Shown: piece by piece, positions 13,700-16,636 of the stretch
How the letters are laid out: each line of letters begins with the position of its first letter
How positions within the stretch are numbered: the first letter of the stretch is position 1
Source of the DNA: JAWVEV01 sp033856535
Lineage (GTDB): Bacteria; Actinomycetota; Thermoleophilia; Miltoncostaeales; Miltoncostaeaceae
Direction: 5' to 3'
Assembly (NCBI GenBank): GCA_033856535.1
Contig: JAWVEV010000054.1
Location: forward strand, 1 to 16,636
DNA length: 16,636 nt
Notes under the pieces: model-generated
Database searches by the model: none
What the model was told of the DNA's origin: nothing
Seen by the model: only the letters and a program-made list of their open reading frames with translations
Made by a program: the position numbers and the translations under genes

Positions 13700-13737
13700 G
13701 CGCCCGGGGCGGCGAGGGAGGAGCCCGCCCCGGGCGC
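13700..13737. terminator. Bidirectional hairpin terminator between convergent genes
   Basis: A perfect 13-bp inverted repeat (13700-13712 with 13725-13737, GCGCCCGGGGCGG and its complement) with a 12-base purine-rich loop. It lies in the 65-base gap between the Rpf-like gene and the convergent fusion gene. No T-run follows on either strand, as is common for GC-rich actinobacterial hairpins. It could stop transcription from both sides. Confidence 0.75.
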
Positions 13738-13748
13738 GATCCCGCCCG

Positions 13749-15560
13749 TCAGAGGTCCGCGTGGACCGTCAGGTGGAAGGCGCTGCCGGTCGGCACGTCG
13801 GCCTCCACCCGCACGATCGCGCTGCCATCCCCGGCGTCCGTCACCTCCGCGACGCGCGCGCGCGTCGTCGCCGGCTCGCGCGCGTAGTCGCTGAAGTCGA
13901 CCTCCAGCCGGTACCCCTCGGCCGAGGCGAGCCGGGGGCAGCGCAGCTCCAGGCCGCGGAGGGTGAGGTCGCGGTCGGTGGTGTTCGCCACGCGGAGCGT
14001 GCTCGCGAGCCGTAGGCCGTCGTTGCCGGCGACCTCGGCGGCCTCCAGGTGGAAGGGCTCGATCACCGCGTGGTCGATCCCCTCGGGGCCGACGGTCACC
14101 AGCAGGTAATGGGCGAAGCCGCCGCGGTCCGGCGGCGCGTAGAGCGGCGCCCCGCCGCCGCCGGAGGTGACGTAGCGGACGCCGCCCTCCTCCCTGAGCG
14201 CGTAGAAGTGGTCGTGCGAGGCGAACACCGCGGCCACCGGGTGCTCGCGAAAGAGGCGCAGGAGCACCTCGGCGTCGTCCGGGTTGAAGTCGCCCTGGAA
14301 CTCCGAGAAGAGCGGCCGGTGCATGAAGACGAAGGTCGCGCGGGCGCCGCGGCTGGCCGCCAGGTCGCGCTCGAGCCACGCCAGCTGCTCCTCGCAGATC
14401 CGCCCCTCCTTGCAGAACTCGTCGGTGTTCAGCGCGACGAAATGGTGGGCGCCGACGTCGAACGAGCCGTAGAGCTGGTGGCCGCGCTCCTGGAGGATCT
14501 CGATCGCGGACGGGTCGGATTGCATCTCGTGGTTGCCCGGGGCGTTGTAGAAGGGCACGCCGGTTGCGTCGGCGAGCGCGCGGAAGCGGTCGAGCTCGTT
14601 GCGCAGCTCCTGCGGCGAGTCGTCGAAGCCCCAGATCGCGTCGCCGGTGAAGAGGACGAACGCCGGCCGCAACAGGCGGATCTCGCGCATCACCTGCTGC
14701 GTGATCGCCGACCAGGGCATCCGCGGCAGCGTCGGGCGGCTCTCGCCCGCGACGACGAACGTGAACGCCTCCTCGGACTCCAGCCGGTGCTCCCGGACCC
14801 TGGTGATCGGGCGCAGGACCGGCACGGGCGGGGGCGGCGCGGCCGGCGCCAGGCGCGGCAGGTCGGCGAACGAGCACAGGCGCACGTCGGCCTCCTCGAG
14901 CGCCCGCCGCACGCGCGGGTCGCAGAGCGCCGCGAGCTCCATGGCCCGCTCCTCGCGGTAGACGGAGTCGAGTTCCTCGGGCTCGCCCGGGTGGCACGCG
15001 AGCTCGGTGACGCCCGCCGGCAGGCTCCGGATCAGGGCGATGAGCGCCTCCGCGGCGATCGCCGGGTGGTGGGCCTCACCCTCTCCGGTCTGGCCGTAGA
15101 AGTCGCCGCAATAGCGCACCCCGGGGCCCGCCTGGCGCAGCGGCACGCCGAGCCCGCGGGCCAGGGCCTCCAGCTCGGTCCGGGCCGGGCCCGAGCGGTG
15201 CACGTGCTGGTGGGAGTCGAGGTGGGTCGGGTCGCGCCCGATCAGCTCGCGGAAGCGGTGGAGCTGATGGGCCACCTCGGCGCGGACGGCGTCGCGGTCG
15301 TCGTGCGGCACCACCTCGTAGCGCGCGGTCCACCCGCCGTCGGCATGGACCCACTCGCCGAGGTCCAGGTGCAGCCCCACGGACAGCCGGGGGTGCTCCC
15401 GGGCGTAGGCGGCGGCCTCCGCGGCGGCCCCGGGGCGGACCATGAGGCTGGCGCTGGTCACGACGCCGTCCTCGTGGGCCCGCGCGATCCCGCGGTTGAC
15501 GCCCTGGCTGAGGCCGAAGTCGTCCGCGTTGACGATCAGCAGGCGGTCGGCGGCGCTCAT
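13749..15560 (-). CDS. Fusion of YdjC/ChbG-type carbohydrate deacetylase and calcineurin-like phosphoesterase
   Basis: 603 residues, two enzymes in one chain. Residues 1-235 form a YdjC/ChbG-type deacetylase, a family that removes N-acetyl groups from sugars: LLIVNADDFGLSQGVNRGI (Asp13, Asp14), TSASLMV, VGLHLDL (His64), HLDSHQHVH (113-121) and ELACHPGEPEE (His190). After a Pro-rich linker (236-250) comes a metallophosphoesterase: VVAGESRP (motif 1, Glu273 where Asp is usual), LFTGDAIWG (Asp307), PGNHEMQ (Asn343, His344), VFMHRPLF (His414) and ASHDHFYA (His449, His451). The last 100 residues form a beta-rich tail. No signal peptide is visible, so it is probably cytoplasmic. The open frame is continuous with no stop or frame change at the joint. 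ATG 15560 overlaps the kinase stop as ATGA. The frame extends upstream, but YdjC proteins begin at this point. Substrate unknown. Confidence 0.88.
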   Translation of the reverse strand: MSAADRLLIVNADDFGLSQGVNRGIARAHEDGVVTSASLMVRPGAAAEAAAYAREHPRLSVGLHLDLGEWVHADGGWTARYEVVPHDDRDAVRAEVAHQLHRFRELIGRDPTHLDSHQHVHRSGPARTELEALARGLGVPLRQAGPGVRYCGDFYGQTGEGEAHHPAIAAEALIALIRSLPAGVTELACHPGEPEELDSVYREERAMELAALCDPRVRRALEEADVRLCSFADLPRLAPAAPPPPVPVLRPITRVREHRLESEEAFTFVVAGESRPTLPRMPWSAITQQVMREIRLLRPAFVLFTGDAIWGFDDSPQELRNELDRFRALADATGVPFYNAPGNHEMQSDPSAIEILQERGHQLYGSFDVGAHHFVALNTDEFCKEGRICEEQLAWLERDLAASRGARATFVFMHRPLFSEFQGDFNPDDAEVLLRLFREHPVAAVFASHDHFYALREEGGVRYVTSGGGGAPLYAPPDRGGFAHYLLVTVGPEGIDHAVIEPFHLEAAEVAGNDGLRLASTLRVANTTDRDLTLRGLELRCPRLASAEGYRLEVDFSDYAREPATTRARVAEVTDAGDGSAIVRVEADVPTGSAFHLTVHADL

Positions 15561-16510
15561 CGGGGCAGTATCCGCAGCCTGCGCGCGCTCGCCAACGCCT
15601 CGGCCAGCCAGTCCTGCGCGTGCTCGGGGGGCGGCGACCAGTCCGCCGACCAGCCGAGCCACTGCAGGGCCAGGTGGAGCCGGCAGGCCTCGAGCGCCCG
15701 CTCGAACGCGCCCCTCCCGGGCGCCGACGCCCCCGCCGCCTCCCGGTAGGCGGCGACCATCGCGACGCGGACGTCGGGGTCGAGGCCCCCGCCCGTCAGC
15801 GCGGCCAGGTCGAGCAGGCCGGGCCCGTGTCCGGCCCGTTCCCAGTCGACGACCCGGATCTCGGGCCTCCCGCCGGTCCGCTCCACGAGGACGTTCGCCG
15901 GGTAGAGCTCCCCGTGCACGACCGTCCGGGGCAGCGCGGCCAGCTCCTCAGCCAGGCGGTCGTGGCCGGCCGCCAGGAGCTCCAGGTCGGCGTGCGGGCG
16001 GAAGCGCCGCGCCCGCTCCATCCAGACGCGGTACGAGGCGGCGTCGTGCCGCGCGAGCCCCGCGCGGCCGGCCAGGGCCGCCGCCCGCGGGGCGAGCGCG
16101 GCGTGCAGCCGTCCGGCCCAGGCGGCGGCCCCGACCCAGGCGTCGGGCTCGCCCACCTCGTACAGAGCGTCGGCCCGCAGCCGCTCGATCGCGATCCAGC
16201 CGCCGTCCCCGGCGGCGGCGAGCAGGGCCGGCGCGCCGATCCCGCAGGGGCCCAGGATCTCGCGGTACACCGCGAGCTCGCGGCGCGGGTCGTGGAGGAA
16301 GCGCGGCCGCACGCGCCGGGCCTCCTCGCTCAGGTCCGACCACGCCGCGGGCTTCAGCATCAGCTCGAGCCGGGCGCCGTCGTCGGTCAGGAGGTCCACC
16401 TCCTCGAGCGCGAAGCTGGTCCGGTAGGGCGAGGGGCGGCGCTCCAGCCCCACGATCGCACGGCCCGGGAGCGCCGGCGCCAGCGCGGCCACCAGCTCCT
16501 GGTCGGTCAC
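15557..16510 (-). CDS. Aminoglycoside phosphotransferase-fold kinase
   Basis: 317 residues of the APH/choline kinase fold. TVVHGELYPANVLV is the catalytic loop, with Glu where the usual HGD has the catalytic Asp, and IRVVDWERAGHGPGLLDLAAL is the metal-binding DWE motif and the segment after it. The N-terminal lobe holds FALEEVDLLTDDGARLELMLK, whose last Lys is a candidate ATP-phosphate ligand. It should move phosphate from ATP to a hydroxyl of a small molecule or sugar; family membership does not imply antibiotic resistance. GTG 16510 overlaps the upstream stop as GTGA, and the stop overlaps the fusion gene as ATGA, so three genes are coupled. Kinase, phosphoesterase and deacetylase in one operon suggest stepwise modification of one glycan-like compound (inference). 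Confidence 0.85.
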   Translation of the reverse strand: MTDQELVAALAPALPGRAIVGLERRPSPYRTSFALEEVDLLTDDGARLELMLKPAAWSDLSEEARRVRPRFLHDPRRELAVYREILGPCGIGAPALLAAAGDGGWIAIERLRADALYEVGEPDAWVGAAAWAGRLHAALAPRAAALAGRAGLARHDAASYRVWMERARRFRPHADLELLAAGHDRLAEELAALPRTVVHGELYPANVLVERTGGRPEIRVVDWERAGHGPGLLDLAALTGGGLDPDVRVAMVAAYREAAGASAPGRGAFERALEACRLHLALQWLGWSADWSPPPEHAQDWLAEALASARRLRILPR

Positions 16511-16636
16511 CCTGCCGCTCCGAGCCGATCGAGCAGGCTCGCGAGCACCCGGTCGGAGTCGAGGTGCTCCTCGGCGATGGCCCGCGCGGCCTCGCCGTGA
16601 CGCCCGTAGTCGCCGCGGAGCTCCGCGACCGCCGCC
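16507..16636 (-). CDS. 3' end of a probable glycosyltransferase (partial)
   Basis: Only the last 42 or so codons are in the window; the gene continues beyond the right edge. The visible part reads ELRGDYGRHGEAARAIAEEH, followed by LDSDRVLASLLDRLGAAG and a stop. A helix of the form GxxARxxAEExxxxDRVLxxLL is the usual end of GT-B glycosyltransferases (GT4 kind), so this is my best guess from a short piece. The stop overlaps the kinase GTG in a GTGA (16507-16510), making it the upstream member of the kinase/deacetylase-phosphoesterase operon. Confidence 0.5.
   Translation of the reverse strand, partial: AAVAELRGDYGRHGEAARAIAEEHLDSDRVLASLLDRLGAAG

Noticed and set aside
13700..13737. The 13-bp inverted repeat as a mobile-element end or attachment site
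   Set aside because: Single copy in the window, centred between two convergent stops, with no transposase or integrase nearby; a terminator explains it better.
14049..15749. Plus-strand frame of 566 codons opposite the fusion gene
   Set aside because: Mirror of the deacetylase-phosphoesterase coding strand; composition is Arg/Val/Glu-rich with no domain signal.
15620..16600. Plus-strand frame opposite the kinase gene
   Set aside because: Antisense shadow of a clearly recognisable APH-fold protein.

Overview
The window is very GC-rich (well above 70% by eye, not computed), with GTG, TTG and possibly CTG start codons and many 1-4 bp stop/start overlaps. A carboxylase epsilon subunit, an Rpf-like lytic domain and leaderless-looking promoters point to Actinomycetota. 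A Thermoleophilia-type lineage (Solirubrobacterales/Gaiellales) is my guess, not something the sequence proves. No rRNA, tRNA, CRISPR array, insertion sequence or phage gene was seen.

Layout. (a) 177-1886 (+): a polytopic membrane protein resembling GT-C glycosyltransferases. (b) 1883-7073 (-): a translationally coupled propionyl-CoA operon in the order mutase catalytic chain, pccB, accE, and biotin carboxylase/biotin carrier. It turns propionyl-CoA into methylmalonyl-CoA and then succinyl-CoA. The mutase lacks its B12-binding domain, and that subunit, the epimerase and the mutase chaperone are not in the window. (c) 7074-7453: a promoter/operator region and a frameshifted VapB-like antitoxin relic with no toxin. 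(d) 7486-9070 (+): moaD-moaE (molybdopterin synthase), an unknown protein with a Cys/His cluster, and a small four-helix membrane protein. (e) 9095-10222 (-): a GCS2/YbdK-type carboxylate-amine ligase, divergent from (f).

(f) 10339-12391 (+): a haem-oxygenase-like diiron enzyme, a Rieske protein and a HemK-like methyltransferase, packed so tightly that the last two have no usual start codon and appear to begin at CTG within a CTGA overlap. (g) 12388-13031 (-): two small unknown proteins. (h) 13213-13683 (+): a secreted Rpf-like transglycosylase, followed by a strong bidirectional hairpin. (i) 13749-16636 (-): the 3' end of a probable glycosyltransferase, an APH-fold kinase, and one polypeptide fusing a YdjC/ChbG-type deacetylase to a calcineurin-like phosphoesterase. 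These three look like a glycoconjugate-modifying operon.

Most worth a second look: the deacetylase-phosphoesterase fusion beside a kinase, with Asp-to-Glu changes in key motifs of both proteins; the diiron/Rieske/methyltransferase cassette with tandem CTGA junctions; the toxin-less antitoxin relic at a moaD promoter; and two convergent gene pairs that end on a shared CTAG palindrome.
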